64,000 nucleotides of DNA. Origin: Clusia tigrina. Taxonomy: Eukaryota; Arthropoda; Insecta; Diptera; Clusiidae. The notes beneath the pieces were generated by a model, which saw only the letters and a list, made by a program, of their open reading frames with translations, was not told the DNA's origin and ran no database searches. The stretch covers positions 27,556,516 through 27,620,515 of the forward strand of contig OV050030.1 of assembly GCA_920105625.2 (NCBI GenBank), in the 5' to 3' direction. Shown here in pieces: positions 1 to 15,740 of this stretch; the first letter of the stretch is position 1; the number at the start of each line of letters is the position of its first letter. The translations under genes were made by a program, and so were the position numbers.

Positions 1-187
1 GGCGTTGCACAGCCCAACCATAAGTTCTAACACATTCTTGGTGACGTAGAGAGCATCCGAAAAAGACGGTGCACGGCTCACTACACCAAGGACTTCCGCT
101 GTAACAAGGGAAGACCAGCACAGGCCACGTTCAGTCAGGTCTCTAGTACCGTTCATCGCAAAGTAGAGTGCGCTTCTAGACTGTAGT

Positions 188-1048
188 ATGGCGCACAACG
201 AAGCAGCGCACCTACCCCGTGGTGATTTGGCTATATTTGAGGCTATGATCAACACCACCTTCTCCTCTTTGACTGAAGAAAGCAACCGACGATTTCTTGA
301 GGGTCGCAACGAGATATGCGAACTCCGAAAAGAACTGCAGATCCTTGGACAACCGGCAGTACCTCCCACAGTTTATAACGATGTTACGTTCGATCGAGAG
401 GGTGAAGGGGTTGATTCATTCGTACTCATTCAAGCCCTTCGCGAGTTTGGTGGAAGCAGGACGCAGTACGCTTCTTGGCGGAGATCTGTCAGTAGCGCTT
501 ACGCCCCTTTCACGGGTTCGGAAGGTCTTCCTCGCCATTACCAGGCCGTTCACCTGATCCGAAGCAAGGTAATGGGAGAGGCCGATGCCCTCCTAACATC
601 CTTCAATACGCCTACTAACCTTGACGCAATACTGGCTCGGTTAGATTTTACATATGCAGACAGAAGACCCTCATACGCGCTTCAACAAGAAATGCTGAGT
701 CTCAGGCAAAGGGGATGGTCCGTTTCTAAGTATTATGACGAGATTCAGAAGAGGCTCACCCTTCTAACCAACCAGAACGACATGAACAATTCTGGTGATG
801 CATCGCGGAAGCAAATCCTGAATGAAGAGCACAGGAACCTGGCTAGGAGCGTATTTATTTCGGGGCTCAATGAGCCCATGAGTTCATCAGTTCTTTGTGC
901 TAGTCCCCCGGATATGTCGGCAGCCCTCGCTCTGGCCTTGGAGCTAGAAATAAACACAGCCAGAGCCCATATAGACCAGTCATGGAAGCGACGGGGCCCC
1001 AGGGAATGCACCCCTCCTTCAATTATAGCGTCAACCAGCAGCCTATAA
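188..1048 (+). pseudogene. gag: gag, N-terminal and capsid part (286 aa frame)
   Basis: Gypsy-type gag, the structural protein that packages element RNA. The ATG at 188 follows an untranslated leader. The frame reads through a capsid-like region (RDLAIFEAMINTTF-type start as GDLAIFEAM, later YDEIQKRLTLL and ARSVFISGLNEPM), which suits the Gag capsid fold of this family. No CCHC zinc knuckle is seen, as usual for gypsy gag. The frame stops at 1046-1048, well before the expected basic C-terminal part, which continues in another frame from about 982. I infer a one- or two-base indel in the 982-1048 overlap. Identification rests on position upstream of protease and on the overall look of the protein. 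Confidence 0.75.
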
Positions 1049-1524
1049 GGATGTATCAGCCCGACTCAGCTCGACTTGCCATTGGACGTCCAAGAACTGG
1101 GGGCATCGCCCAGCCAAGAACTCCACCCCGATGGGACAATCCGTCTACGATACCCGCCATAGATGCTCCTCCACGAAATCCCTTCAATGCAAACCGGTTT
1201 GGAGCTTCTATCGGCGCTCCTCATATGCGGAAAGGATACTCGGATAGCCAGCAATTTCAAGGGAGGGATCCAGCTACAAAAAGGCCACACTCGTCGCTAC
1301 CACCTTCACACGATTCGAAACACCCAAGAGTCAATTTCCTGGACGCTGAGTTAAGTAATTCTTCTCCTGGTGGCTGGGCCAATGGAAGCCTCCGGGGTGA
1401 AGGTCGTCGTCGCAACCGAAACTACAGACGGGATGACCCCGGTGCCGATGTTGAGGGGGAAACAATTTTCGACGAGGTGAATTTTTTAGGGATTGGGGGT
1501 CACTCCTCCCATACCTTCAAATGA
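982..1524 (+). pseudogene. gag: gag, C-terminal basic/proline-rich part, in the neighbouring frame
   Basis: This frame overlaps the end of the first gag frame and carries about 180 residues rich in Pro, Arg, Asn and Gln (RPRTGG, RWDNPS, KRPHSS, GRRRNRNYRRDD). Such a low-complexity basic tail is what follows the capsid in gypsy gag, where it binds RNA. It ends at 1522-1524, inside the start of pol. Near its end, in this frame, is the heptamer TTTTTTA (1482-1488), a canonical slippery sequence; the observed pol frame is +1 (or -2) to it, not -1, so either an indel lies nearby or the heptamer is not used. Confidence 0.6.
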
Positions 1525-3523
1525 CCTTAGCATCACACCGTTTAAGTTCTTGGTGGACACCGGCTCTGCCAAGAATTATATTAGGGATATCCCTGGCCTG
1601 CGGGGAATAAAGCCGGTAATCAAACCATTTAAGGTCAAAACTGTGGTGGGGAGTGTTCCTGTCACTAGGAAATGTGGAATGAATGTACTAGGAAGGACTT
1701 CTACCTTTTACATGCTTCCCACTCTAAACACATTTGACGCTATAATCGGGTTTGATCTGCTAACGGACGTCTCGGCTTGTGTCAACTTAGACGTGGGAAC
1801 ACTCAGCCATGCCCGGGGAATGGAAACGCTGCTCTTTCAGGAGTGTGAAGGGGTGAATTACACAGATTCCATCATAGACGAGAACGAGGAAGAAGAGCAT
1901 ACCAGCAGCAACGATCAAACGGAAATTCCCTCTGAGGCCACTACGGAATTCCAGCAACTCCTGATTGATCTGAATGGAGTGTTTGCGGATCCCAGAGAGG
2001 GCCTGCCGTTCAACACCAACGTCCTTGCAACCATCCGAACTACAGACAATGATCCAGTTTACGTCCGATCATATCCTTACCCCATTGCAGCCACCACATT
2101 CGTAAATAAGGAAATAAGTAGCATGCTCGAGGACGGGATCATACGACCTTCTCGGTCCCCCTTTAATAACCCCCTCTGGGTAGTACCCAAGAAAGGAGTA
2201 AATGAAAACGGGGACAGGAAACTGCGATTGGTTTTGGATTTTAAGCGATTAAATGATAAAACCATCAGCGACCGATATCCAATACCCGACACTTCGGCCA
2301 TTCTCGCAAACTTGGGAAAATCTACATATTTCTCAACTATCGATCTAAAAAATGGCTTCTACCAGATCGCTTTAGCAGAGGAGGACCGGGAGAAAACTGC
2401 CTTTTCAATAAATAATGGCAAGTATGAATATTGCAGTCTACCCATGGGCCTTAAGAACGCCCCTAGTATCTTCCAAAGAGCTATTGATGACGTACTCCGG
2501 GAGGAGATTGGAAGGAGCTGTTATGTTTACATGGATGGCGTGATCATATTTTCTCCTGATGCAACAACGCATCTTACGGATCTACGCAGGGTCTTGGACA
2601 GGTTATTCCAGGCTAATATGCGAGTCACTAGAGAAAAGTCTAGGTTCTTTAAAAAGGAGGTAGAGTTCCTGGGATTTGTTGTTTCCAACATTGGTATAAA
2701 AACTTCCCCAAACAAGGTGAGGGATATCGTTGATTTTGAGCAGCCCCACAGCCTTCGCGCCTTAAGATCCTTCTTAGGTTTGACGGGCTACTATAGAAGG
2801 TTCATCAAGGATTATGCTCGGATTACCAAGCCACTAACCAGGTATCTGAAGGGGAAGAATGGTCATATAGGCGCATCAAAGTCTAAAAACACTTCGATTG
2901 TCCTCGATGCGGATGCATTAGACGCCTTTCGGCGTGTGAGGTCAGCACTTGCATCAGAGGATGTTTTGCTTCTCTGTCCGGATTTCGGAAAACCATTCGA
3001 TCTAACCACGGATGCTTCATCCCATGCCTTAGGGGCTGTACTGTCGCAGGGAGGTCGGCCCATTACCATGATCTCGCGCACTCTCTCCGATACAGAGGAG
3101 CACTATGCAACTAATGAGCGAGAGCTGCTTGCAATTGTTTGGTCATTGCAGAAGCTGAGAATCTACCTATACGGAGTCAAGAACCTAAATATTTTTACAG
3201 ACCATCAACCCCTTACATTCGCTCTCTCGGACAGAAATGTTAACTCAAAGATGAAACGATGGCGATCCTTCATTGAGGAGTTCGCCCCGAGGTTCCATTA
3301 CAAGCCAGGAAGACTCAATGTTGTCGCGGACGCGCTTTCACGACAGCACATAAATGCAATAATGAAGAAACCTAACCAACGTGAAACCAATATAAGCGCT
3401 GAAAAGTCGCTGGGATCTCCTATACCGACTGTCGATAACCCCGTCAATTGCTTCAGAAATCAGCTTATGCTCCAAGCTGGAGAGAAGTCGAAGAAAACTT
3501 CCTCCATAGTATTCCAGAAATAG
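1493..3523 (+). pseudogene. pol: pol part 1: aspartic protease, reverse transcriptase, RNase H (active-site mutated)
   Basis: The open frame gives about 676 residues. Near the start FLVDTGS (codons around 1547-1567) is the retroviral-type aspartic protease motif. Reverse transcriptase follows, with WVVPKK, RLVLDFKRLN, FSTIDLKNGFYQI (first catalytic Asp) and LPMGLKNAPSIFQ. The box that should read YMDD reads YMDG: the codon at 2537-2539 is GGC. That Asp binds catalytic metal in all known reverse transcriptases, so this copy should be dead as an enzyme. RNase H follows (DLTTDASSHALG, NERELLAIVWSL, FTDHQPL). The listed start is a TTG; translation probably comes by frameshift from gag. The frame is closed by TAG at 3521-3523. 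Confidence 0.9.
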
Positions 3524-4621
3524 CTCAGGCATGTCCTAACTTATGCCTCACCTTCGGACTTGCCCCAGCTGCTGAACGAGTCCGTTAACGTCAATGTTGT
3601 GAATGGAATATATTGCGATCGAGTTACATTGCAATATTTGGAGGACACCTTGCCGGATCTCTTCCCATCCGTGAAGTTCCGATTCAGTGAGAGAAGGGTA
3701 AAGGATATCACCAACCCAAGCGAGCAACAAGAAATCCTAGCCAGAGAGCACAACAGAGCCCATCGTTCGCCGAATGAAACTACACGTCAGTTGTTGCGGA
3801 TGGCGTATTTCCCCGGTGTCCGTAAACAATTCAAGCAGCTGGCATCTGCCTGCCGCATATGTCAGGAAGGCAAGTACAATCGACACCCACACGCAACCCA
3901 AATAGGCAAAACCCCTATTCCCACGCATCCGGGCGAAATTTTGCATCTGGATATCTATTCCACGGCAGGTCACCACTTCCTCACATGCCTGGACAAGTTC
4001 TCCAAGTTTGCCATTGTAAAACCCATAAGATCCAGAAGTATAGTGGACCACAAAGGACCCCTACTGGAATCCCTCAATGTCTTTAAGGATACACGTACTG
4101 TGGTATGCGACAACGAAAAATCGCTGACTTCTAACACTATAAGGTCACTGCTACAAAATCAGTTCGATGCTAGCGTTCATGCAGTTCCGCCCCTTCACAG
4201 CACATCTAATGGACAGGTGGAACGCTTCCACAGCACATTGACGGAGATTTCAAGATGTCTCAAAGCAGCGGACTATTCCTCGGATATAGGGGAGCTAGTT
4301 TTGTTAGCGGTATCCAGGTACAACCGCACAATCCACTCTGTTACTAATCAGAGACCTGTCGACATACTTCATTCTATTTCCGAGGTAATGAGAAGCGAGG
4401 TGGAAGCCACACTACGAGTTACGCAAAAAACTAAACTCCAATATTTCAACCGGCTGCGAAAAACGAAATTTTTCAAAACAGGAGACAAGGTATTTGTTAA
4501 GGCAAATAAAAGGCTTGGAAACAAACTATCAAAAGTTTACAACCAGAAGACTGTAGGCGCAGACCTCGGATCGAGTATCCTGGTGGATGGCCGAGTGGTC
4601 CACAAAGACAACCTAAGTTAG
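3524..4621 (+). pseudogene. pol: pol part 2: integrase, same frame as part 1 beyond a single TAG
   Basis: The frame continues unchanged after the TAG at 3521-3523. The integrase zinc-binding domain is seen as EHNRAH followed by ACRICQ (H-x4-H and C-x2-C, near 3747-3872). The catalytic core has LHLDIYS, VVCDNEKS and NGQVERFHS, giving the D,D,E triad, all present. The C-terminal region (KTGDKVFVKANKR, then ADLGSSILV) is the chromatin/DNA-binding tail, ending with TAG/TTAG at 4619-4621. The linker around the stop shows no other damage, so a point mutation to TAG, or less likely readthrough, explains the split. Confidence 0.88.
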
Positions 4622-5033
4622 GGCATATTTTCTTAAACTTCCCTTACAAGCACTCTTACCAGCAGCAACTAGAATCACCTCATTCAATTCATATGGGCAA
4701 TACATCGATTAAATTTATAACGTTTATGATATTAAAGTTGAACTTTAAATTTTTTTAAAAGGAAGTGTTTCTCATTTGAAACTGCTTAAAGCTTGAAATG
4801 TTCTTTTTGTTTCCCTGGTCGTCTCCAGCTATTGTCCATTCTTAAAAACTCTAGAGGGTCGGGGCATGATGGGTCCTGCTTTGTTGCCGTGATTTTGGTC
4901 CTCACACGTGACCAATTTTAGAAAGAGAGACAAGGAAAACTTTGGATATTTTCAATCATATCAGAAATAGCGTGGTAGTGCCCGAAGGCGGGACGCCCGT
5001 CAGCCGAGGACGGCTGATCTTAAGGGGGGGAGG
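4622..5033 (+). other. noncoding stretch between integrase and 3' LTR; no env; polypurine tract at 5022-5033
   Basis: Full gypsy relatives carry an env gene here that is expressed from a spliced RNA. This copy has only about 410 bases and no frame over 60 codons reading in the element's direction that resembles env. The last bases, AAGGGGGGGAGG (about 5022-5033), form the polypurine tract that primes plus-strand DNA and end exactly where the LTR begins. Confidence 0.75.
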
Positions 5034-5059
5034 AGTTAGCAACATACGCGTTGCATGTC

Positions 5060-5450
5060 ATTGGCGCCGTGCGCTTGCGTTTGCATTGTACGAAATACGC
5101 TGCAACAGCGTCTGCTGCCATCCGCTGCGCAGGGGCACGGTAGACGGTGCTGGTTCTCGGTGCGTGGGAAAACACAAGACTGAGAGCATTGGCGCCATGC
5201 GCTAGCGCAGCGGTGGAAAGCATTGTACGAAATGTGCTGCAACAGGGTCTGCTGCCATCCGCTGCCATCAGCTGCGCAAGGGCACGATAGACGGTGCTGG
5301 TTCTCGGTACGCGAGAAAACATATGAAAAGAGCATTGGCGCCATGCGCTTGCGCAGCAGTACAAAGCATTGTACAAAATGCGCGGCACAGCCGCTACGCG
5401 TAGATACGGTAGACGGTGATGGTTCTCGGTGCCGGAGGAATTGGCGAGAC
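5060..5450 (+). repeat. three imperfect tandem units in the LTR U3 region
   Basis: GGCGCC followed by RTGCGCT recurs at about 5063, 5191 and 5337, and GACGGTGSTGGTTCTCGGT-like blocks recur at about 5143, 5290 and 5412, giving periods of 122-147 bp. Repeated units upstream of an LTR TATA box often act as enhancer or insulator arrays; that role is inference here. Confidence 0.8.
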
Positions 5451-5549
5451 ATGTGTTGTATGTCGGTGCCGCCAAGCCCAGCCGTGAAACGCTGTCGCGC
5501 AATGCCGCCTCAAAGCGCAGTCACCATGCGATTGTCGGCGGCGAAAAGG

Positions 5550-5556
5550 TATAAAA
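5550..5556 (+). promoter_or_regulatory. LTR TATA box
   Basis: TATAAAA lies about 150 bp before the LTR end, downstream of the repeat array and about 70 bp ahead of AATAAA at 5624. That is the spacing of U3 promoter and R-region poly(A) signal in compact LTRs. Confidence 0.55.
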
Positions 5557-5696
5557 AGAACCCGAGTACGAGAGCTCGCATCTTTTGATAGACTAGAGCT
5601 CGAAGGAGAAGGACGAGTAAAATAATAAAATATTGAAATAAAAATTAAATATATATATTTCTATTATTAAAAGATTTTGCTCAGGTGAGTATTTAA

Positions 5697-10116
<4,420 letters not shown>

Positions 10117-11394
10117 CGAGTGGTACTATTTATATTTCGGAAATAATAAATAATAAACATTTTGAAATGAAAATGGCTTTATTGCTTTGCAAAATATTCT
10201 CCTTGATGATCAACACACTTTTGCATTCGTTAAAACCATTTGTCAAAGCAGTTTTTCCATTCCCCTTGAGACACCTCCAAAACATGGTTTTTGAAGGCTT
10301 CAACTGCTTCTTCGGCGCTCGTAAATCGTTGATCACAGAGATAATTTTTGATATTCGGGCCCAAGAAGAAGTCATTGGGTGCCAAATCAGGACTGTACGG
10401 AGGATGAGTCTTCAATTCGATGATTTGTCTGTTCAAAAATTCACCTGTTTGACGAGATGAGTGAGAGCTCGCATTGTCATGATGGAGAATGATTCGTCTT
10501 TGGCGGTTGGTTTTACGAATTTCTCCAAAGACTTCCGGCAAACAAATAGTCGTGTACCACTCAGAATTGACCGTCCTACGTTGCTCAAACGGGAACAGTG
10601 GCCACATGACCCATTCGGCCGAAAAAACAAGCGACTACTGGCTTCGCTGTGCTTCTTCCACGAACAACTTTTGTTGGATTTAGGTCCTCTTGGAATACCC
10701 ACACGGTCGATTGTTGTTTTGTTTCCGGCTCATTCGCATATATTCATGATTCGTCACCTGTCACGATTTTATACACGTCTTTTGAAGCACCACGGTCGAA
10801 CTTTTTAATTATTTCCTTACACCACTTGACAATAGCCTTTTTTGAGCGATTGTCAAATTATGTGGGATCCAATGCGATCTTTTTTATAGCCAAATATTCA
10901 AGCAATATTGAATGTATGGAAATGAAAGTAATGCCCAAGGTGTCCTCTATCTCACGATATATCACATGACGATCTTGCATTATCAGTTCACGCACTGCAT
11001 CGATGTTTTGTGGTACAACAACCGATTTTGGACGACCTTCACGGAGTTCGTCGGAGACAGAACTATGACCACGATTGAATTCACTATACCAGCGATTTAC
11101 TGTGGTTTTTGATGGTGCTTTATGCCATACAAATAACTGAGTTCATCGACACATTCTTGTCAGTCTACGTTGAAACCTGTGAAAAATAATCCAAGGAAAA
11201 CCTTCTCTTGAAATTTCCATTTTTTGGCCAAATTGATTTTCTTAACTCACTGTAAACAAAACAAATAGCACTTGTACATCATCACGTTGTGAGTACGTTT
11301 ATGCTAAAAAATGTCAAAGTTTATTATGGTGTTGCCAGATTTTAGCTATTGTAAGTAGTGGCGCCAGTTCCCTAAATATAAATAGGACCCCTCG
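10117..11394 (-). mobile_element. mariner element, full length (1278 bp), inactive
   Basis: Both ends match as inverted repeats: the left end starts CGAGTGGTACTATTTATATT and the complement of the right end starts CGAGGGGTCCTATTTATATT. TA flanks each side (10115-10116 and 11395-11396), the mariner target duplication. Length and a single transposase frame fit mariner. A second copy lies at 46925-48203 in the opposite orientation. Confidence 0.92.
10179..11220 (-). pseudogene. mariner transposase pseudogene
   Basis: Read from the ATG at 11218-11220 (MEISREGF-like start after the inverted repeat) to the normal stop near 10179; 1042 bp matches the usual ~345 codons but the length is not a multiple of three, so frameshifts are present. 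The clean C-terminal half (10230-10607) shows HHDNASSH and SPDLAPNDF, the second and third catalytic Asp with 34 residues between, i.e. the DD34D mariner signature. The first catalytic region reads TGDES followed by TGA where a Trp is expected (about 10745-10760). An extra TAA at 10230-10232 cuts the last ~17 residues. DNA cut-and-paste activity is therefore lost. Confidence 0.9.
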
Positions 11395-12096
11395 TATATT
11401 AATAACTAAAATTTGCGCGAATGATATGGATTCCTTATAGTCTACTATATCCATAAAAATGTATGGTCCTGCTGTTTCAAACATAAAGTCGTAGGTCACA
11501 TTGTGGGGAAGGCTCATCGTTGCCCGCATATGATGTGATCTTTGAAAACATGGATCACATCAAAGCACACATAAGAGGTTTTGGTCGATTTATTGAAATC
11601 ATAATTTGGCGAAAAGTTCGTTTGATGAACTAATTTATTGGTCTGTAAGATCATTTTTGTTTATTTGCTTTGGGGCTACGTAAACGCGCCGGTTTATAGT
11701 ATTAGGGCAGACACTATTGGAGCTATGGACACGAACCTTAGTCACTTTACTGATTTACCTCTTCTATGGGTTGAAAATTGGTCATCCAGAATAATGTTGG
11801 TCAGGAACAACCGCATTCGTCGCTACACAGACATCATACAACAAAAGCAGCTTTAAAGAAAAAAGTCATGGAGAAATATAAGTTGTAAATGGATTTCAAG
11901 TGATTTTACTCTGTTGATAAAGTCAAATCTATATTGAAGACTATGTGATAATCAGATAAATTTGAGCATTTACAGTTTTATTCAAATTTTTTAGTACAAA
12001 ATAACAAAAGTTAATCTAAAAATTCGTTATTGGGATGATATCTGACAGATTGAATAAAGAAGTCGATGGCAATTTAGACACGACAAACCTTTATAT

Positions 12097-12190
12097 AGTC
12101 ATCAAAGTCAAAATCATTGGATGAAATTCGAATAATAACACGACATTGCTGTATATTATCATCAAAGTCAACATCATTGGATGAAATTTA
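12097..12190. repeat. short direct repeat, two units about 63 bp apart
   Basis: ATCAAAGTCAAMATCATTGG with the following ATGAAATT occurs at about 12101 and again at about 12164, with similar bases between. This is a local duplication. Confidence 0.7.
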
Positions 12191-12416
12191 AATTATGTTT
12201 TCAAGAGCAATAATATCTGATTTGGATAACTTGTTATACAAATGTAACAAAGACTTATTAAATATGTTATGATAACAGTATTTACAAATGAACTGCTTAA
12301 AAGTATCCAAAACCATGTCCAAAAATCATTCCTATATTAATCAACTATGACAGGCTGCTAAATCTCTTACCCAGGAGCATTTCACCAAAGGAACAAAAGT
12401 TTTAGTTCGCTCAAAA

Positions 12417-12626
12417 CTATACGTTAAAAGCTTTGAACAAATGCCTATGAGTCTCCTGAAGCTTTATAATATTGCTCATGTCTTTCGAGAATTCCTTCCT
12501 TACACCTCGCACCGTGTATCTCGATTTCCTCTTATTCCTGCTGGAGTTTGGCATGTTTAAAGATATTTTCTCTCCTACGTCGGCGTCATATACTTCATAT
12601 TCGTTCATTTCCAAGTCAAGACAATC
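12417..12626 (-). CDS. candidate exon or gene fragment, unidentified
   Basis: A frame of about 68 codons on the minus strand looks more protein-like than its surroundings: an acidic start (EMNEYEVYDADVGEK), a basic middle (RNKRKSRYTVRGVRKE), then a helix-like end (SNIIKLQETHRHLFKAF). The track of codons before it is closed by TAA at about 12632-12634, and it ends with GTATAG, which contains both a weak splice donor and the stop. The plus strand is also open over much of the same stretch, so one of the two is a shadow. No family recognised. Low confidence that it is expressed. Confidence 0.2.
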   Translation of the reverse strand, partial: DCLDLEMNEYEVYDADVGEKISLNMPNSSRNKRKSRYTVRGVRKEFSKDMSNIIKLQETHRHLFKAFNV

Positions 12627-13929
12627 TTAAAGACTTGCAACAATTCCATTACTTTAAGTGTTTATTAAAGGTATTCGTGGAATTCCTTGTGCAAATCAAA
12701 TCATTTTAAATTACGAGTGGTCTGTGTGGCACGCTGCATTTTCAAATAAATTTTCCACCTCTGAATTAATTGAATTAAATATTAAAATTGCACACTGCGG
12801 CAACTGGAAATAGCAAAAGTGAAAAGAGAGGATGAAAAAAATTGACGATTTAAAACACTTCGCCACAATCCAGTTCAATATTTCAACGCAAAAATACGCG
12901 CACAGCGATTAAGCCATAAAAACGCAGCGGGTACGAGTTTATTTTATGAGATATTTTGGTGAATTTTCAATTTAATTTAAACTTGTTCGCCACACACTCC
13001 AAAAAAGGCCAAGAAAAGTAAAATATTTTATTATTTTCAATTAATGGCGACAGTGAAGCGAATGCGAGAACGAATTCTGACAAAACATGGAGACATCGTG
13101 TTCCTGCAGATGCCAGCATTCTCAGTGCAGGCAGGCGCGTACGTGTATGTGGGATGTGCGAAACCGTAGCAAACATTTTGCGTTGGGCATGCGACTTGGT
13201 GCCACGCCATGGCGCCTCGCGGTGTTAATAGAAATGTTAGCTGGACATGATGCTACGATGTGCGCCTGAGGAGAAACGCCATTTAAAGAACTAATTTAAT
13301 TATATCTGCTCACTAGTTTCCTCCTTTATAGTTGACTTCATCGAGAAAGACGCAAAGTTTGGTAGAGAAGAGTGTCCGTATAAGGAGGACGAACCAGAGT
13401 AGGTACTAATTCTGCGAATAGACTTTTTGCGAAAAGAAATTAAAGTTGGAAATATAGTTGAAAATAACTTGGAAACCGCATTAAAAAAAAAACTTAAACA
13501 GATTCGCTTCAATTACATATTCCCAAAAAGCTTCAATGGATCTTCTTAGTGTACCTGCCTATAATCTTGGGATATAACCCTGGCATATCACGCAAATATT
13601 AGATGCATTGTTCGAAAGTGAGTAAACAATGGATGGAAAACTGGACCAGGAAAAAAAGCATGATACGAATGTTGTCTAAAAAAGTATGTTCTTTACAGTT
13701 TCAATACAATGGAAAAATCGCAAGGTCTGTAAAAAAATGGGAGAAAATTACACGTTCAAGAATGATTCGAAGTTAGTGCCATGAGCCATGAGATTTCAAC
13801 ACTCAATGGGCACAACATCAAAAATGGTCAAAATACAAGAAGCCGTTGAACATAGAGCCGCAGATCCTAGGTTGGACCTGCAATATATGGAATCAGACGA
13901 ATTGTTTTGTAAACCTCAGAACATGCTGG

Positions 13930-14209
13930 AATTATTTAAATATTGAATAAAGTTGACGACATTATGAACAGTATCTCACTGATGGGCAATAGGAGATAAA
14001 AGAAGCCTCAATGACGTCTCTGAGTGCTTCCCAAATGCAGCAAGCACTTTGAATGTAAGTATTTTTTTTAAATTATTTAAATATTGGATAAAGTTGACGA
14101 CATCATGGAACAGTATCTCACCGATGGGCAATAGAAGATAAAAGGGAGCCTCAATGTCCTCTCTGAGTGCTTCCCAAATGTAGCAAGCACTTTGAATGTA
14201 AGTATTTTT
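13930..14209. repeat. tandem duplication, two copies of a 141-bp unit
   Basis: The unit starting AATTATTTAAATATTG and ending GAATGTAAGTATTTTT occurs at 13930-14070 and 14071-14209 with roughly 90 percent identity by eye, including small indels (ATGAACAG versus ATGGAACAG; AATGACGTCTC versus AATGTCCTCTC). No coding sense is evident. Confidence 0.9.
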
Positions 14210-15723
14210 GTATATATACAGGCCCTCAAATGAAATCATGACGAAGCATTCGCAGATCAAATAAAGGCAGATGAATATTTTGCCAGACGACAAATCTTCC
14301 ACAAAAGTAGCGGAAACGAAGGACTTTTTCTGTTGCAGGTTAAATGCAGGCGGAAATGGTTCCAAATCATTGGCAGTGGAGGTGGAAACTGCCTTACCGC
14401 ATTTAGTAGAAACTCTATGAAACAATTACAAAACGAATGCAGGTAGATCCAGGAATATTTTCAATACTCCAGGATATGCAGCCTATGCAACCTAGCTGAA
14501 ATGAAGAGGATGTCTTTCATGTGTACCTAATGTGTGAATAATTCAAAAGCCCTTAGTCAGATCAGGTGATATCGGTGGTCCAGATAAATGACACTGTAAA
14601 TTAGTTAGTAGTAATACAGTCAGATAGCTACCAGCATACAAATCGATTAATCTCATATCTCTTCTAGATTTCACAGATGGTGCCGGTACTAGTGAGAGTC
14701 TACTTACTAGGATTATAGAAGGAGGTTTTGCATCATATTCTGGTAAAGTTGGTGGTCATACATGGTCAGGGAAGTAAACGATTGATGGTGTGATGTACTG
14801 TGATATAAATACGCAAAAAGGCTATGGAAAAGTATCGTCAAAAAACTTTTAGATTTTCGAATGTATCCAGATGCATTTGCATATTATGCATATGATCACT
14901 CTACGCAGGGTCTCTAAGGATATGATAACTAAATGAAGAGTATCTATGATATGACCTGTAAAATGGAGAGTCTTAGAAACGATCATATTTTTTAGGCATA
15001 AATTCCATTCGAAATCTAATTAAAAAATACCACAAAAATTATTCTTAGATTCTCCTTACAATTAGGACAAGTAAATAGAAACCCTTGACACATTAAAGAA
15101 CTCTGACTGCAATGAACATACTCCAGTGGATACTCCAGTGGGTGTTACAACACAATAGCTATGAGTATTTGAGCTCCTATTACAATAAGTGTCCACAGAA
15201 AAGTAAGTCCTCCACTGAGAGTGTTCAATGACGGTTGAGATAATTGGTTTATGATCTGTTCCAGAACCGGCACATGGTACAAGTGATGCCTTCTCTTCCT
15301 TCTCAATCTTTGAATGTTACTATTTGCGTTATTTTTATTGTTCAAGTCCCAATAGCTACTACATATTTATTCCAGATTTATCAGGAATTATAATATTTGT
15401 GGAGGGCAGTGAGGCAAGCTTTCTGCTTCTAGGGTTAAATTGCGCAATATTGCTATAATCCAACACAGTGGCTCGTGTAGCTACCCAAATTTGCTGGGTA
15501 TATTAAAGCATAGTTTTGTCGGCGATAATGACCACCACAACCACCTCTTCTATACATTTTCTTTATTGTACTTTATTTATTACTCACCATTCCCCTACGC
15601 TTCTGTGGGACAATGCAAATTCGCTATTGCTAAGCCAACTATTACCGCATAAACAATTTTCTGGCCATTATTGCACCGCTCGCATTCAAACACTCGAAAC
15701 TGCAACACACTCTGCTACACATT

Positions 15724-15740
15724 CACACACACACACACAA
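15724..15740. repeat. CA dinucleotide run
   Basis: Short CA tract in noncoding DNA. Confidence 0.8.

Noticed and set aside
4622..5033. Possible env gene of the gypsy-type element
   Set aside because: No frame of suitable length or character is present in this 410-bp interval.
5020..5502. 160- and 138-codon frames antisense to the LTR
   Set aside because: They repeat with the tandem LTR units and have no domain; they are shadows of the G+C-rich array.
13976..14425. 149-codon minus-strand frame as a gene
   Set aside because: It runs through the 141-bp tandem duplication and shows the same residues twice; no start context, domain or splice support.
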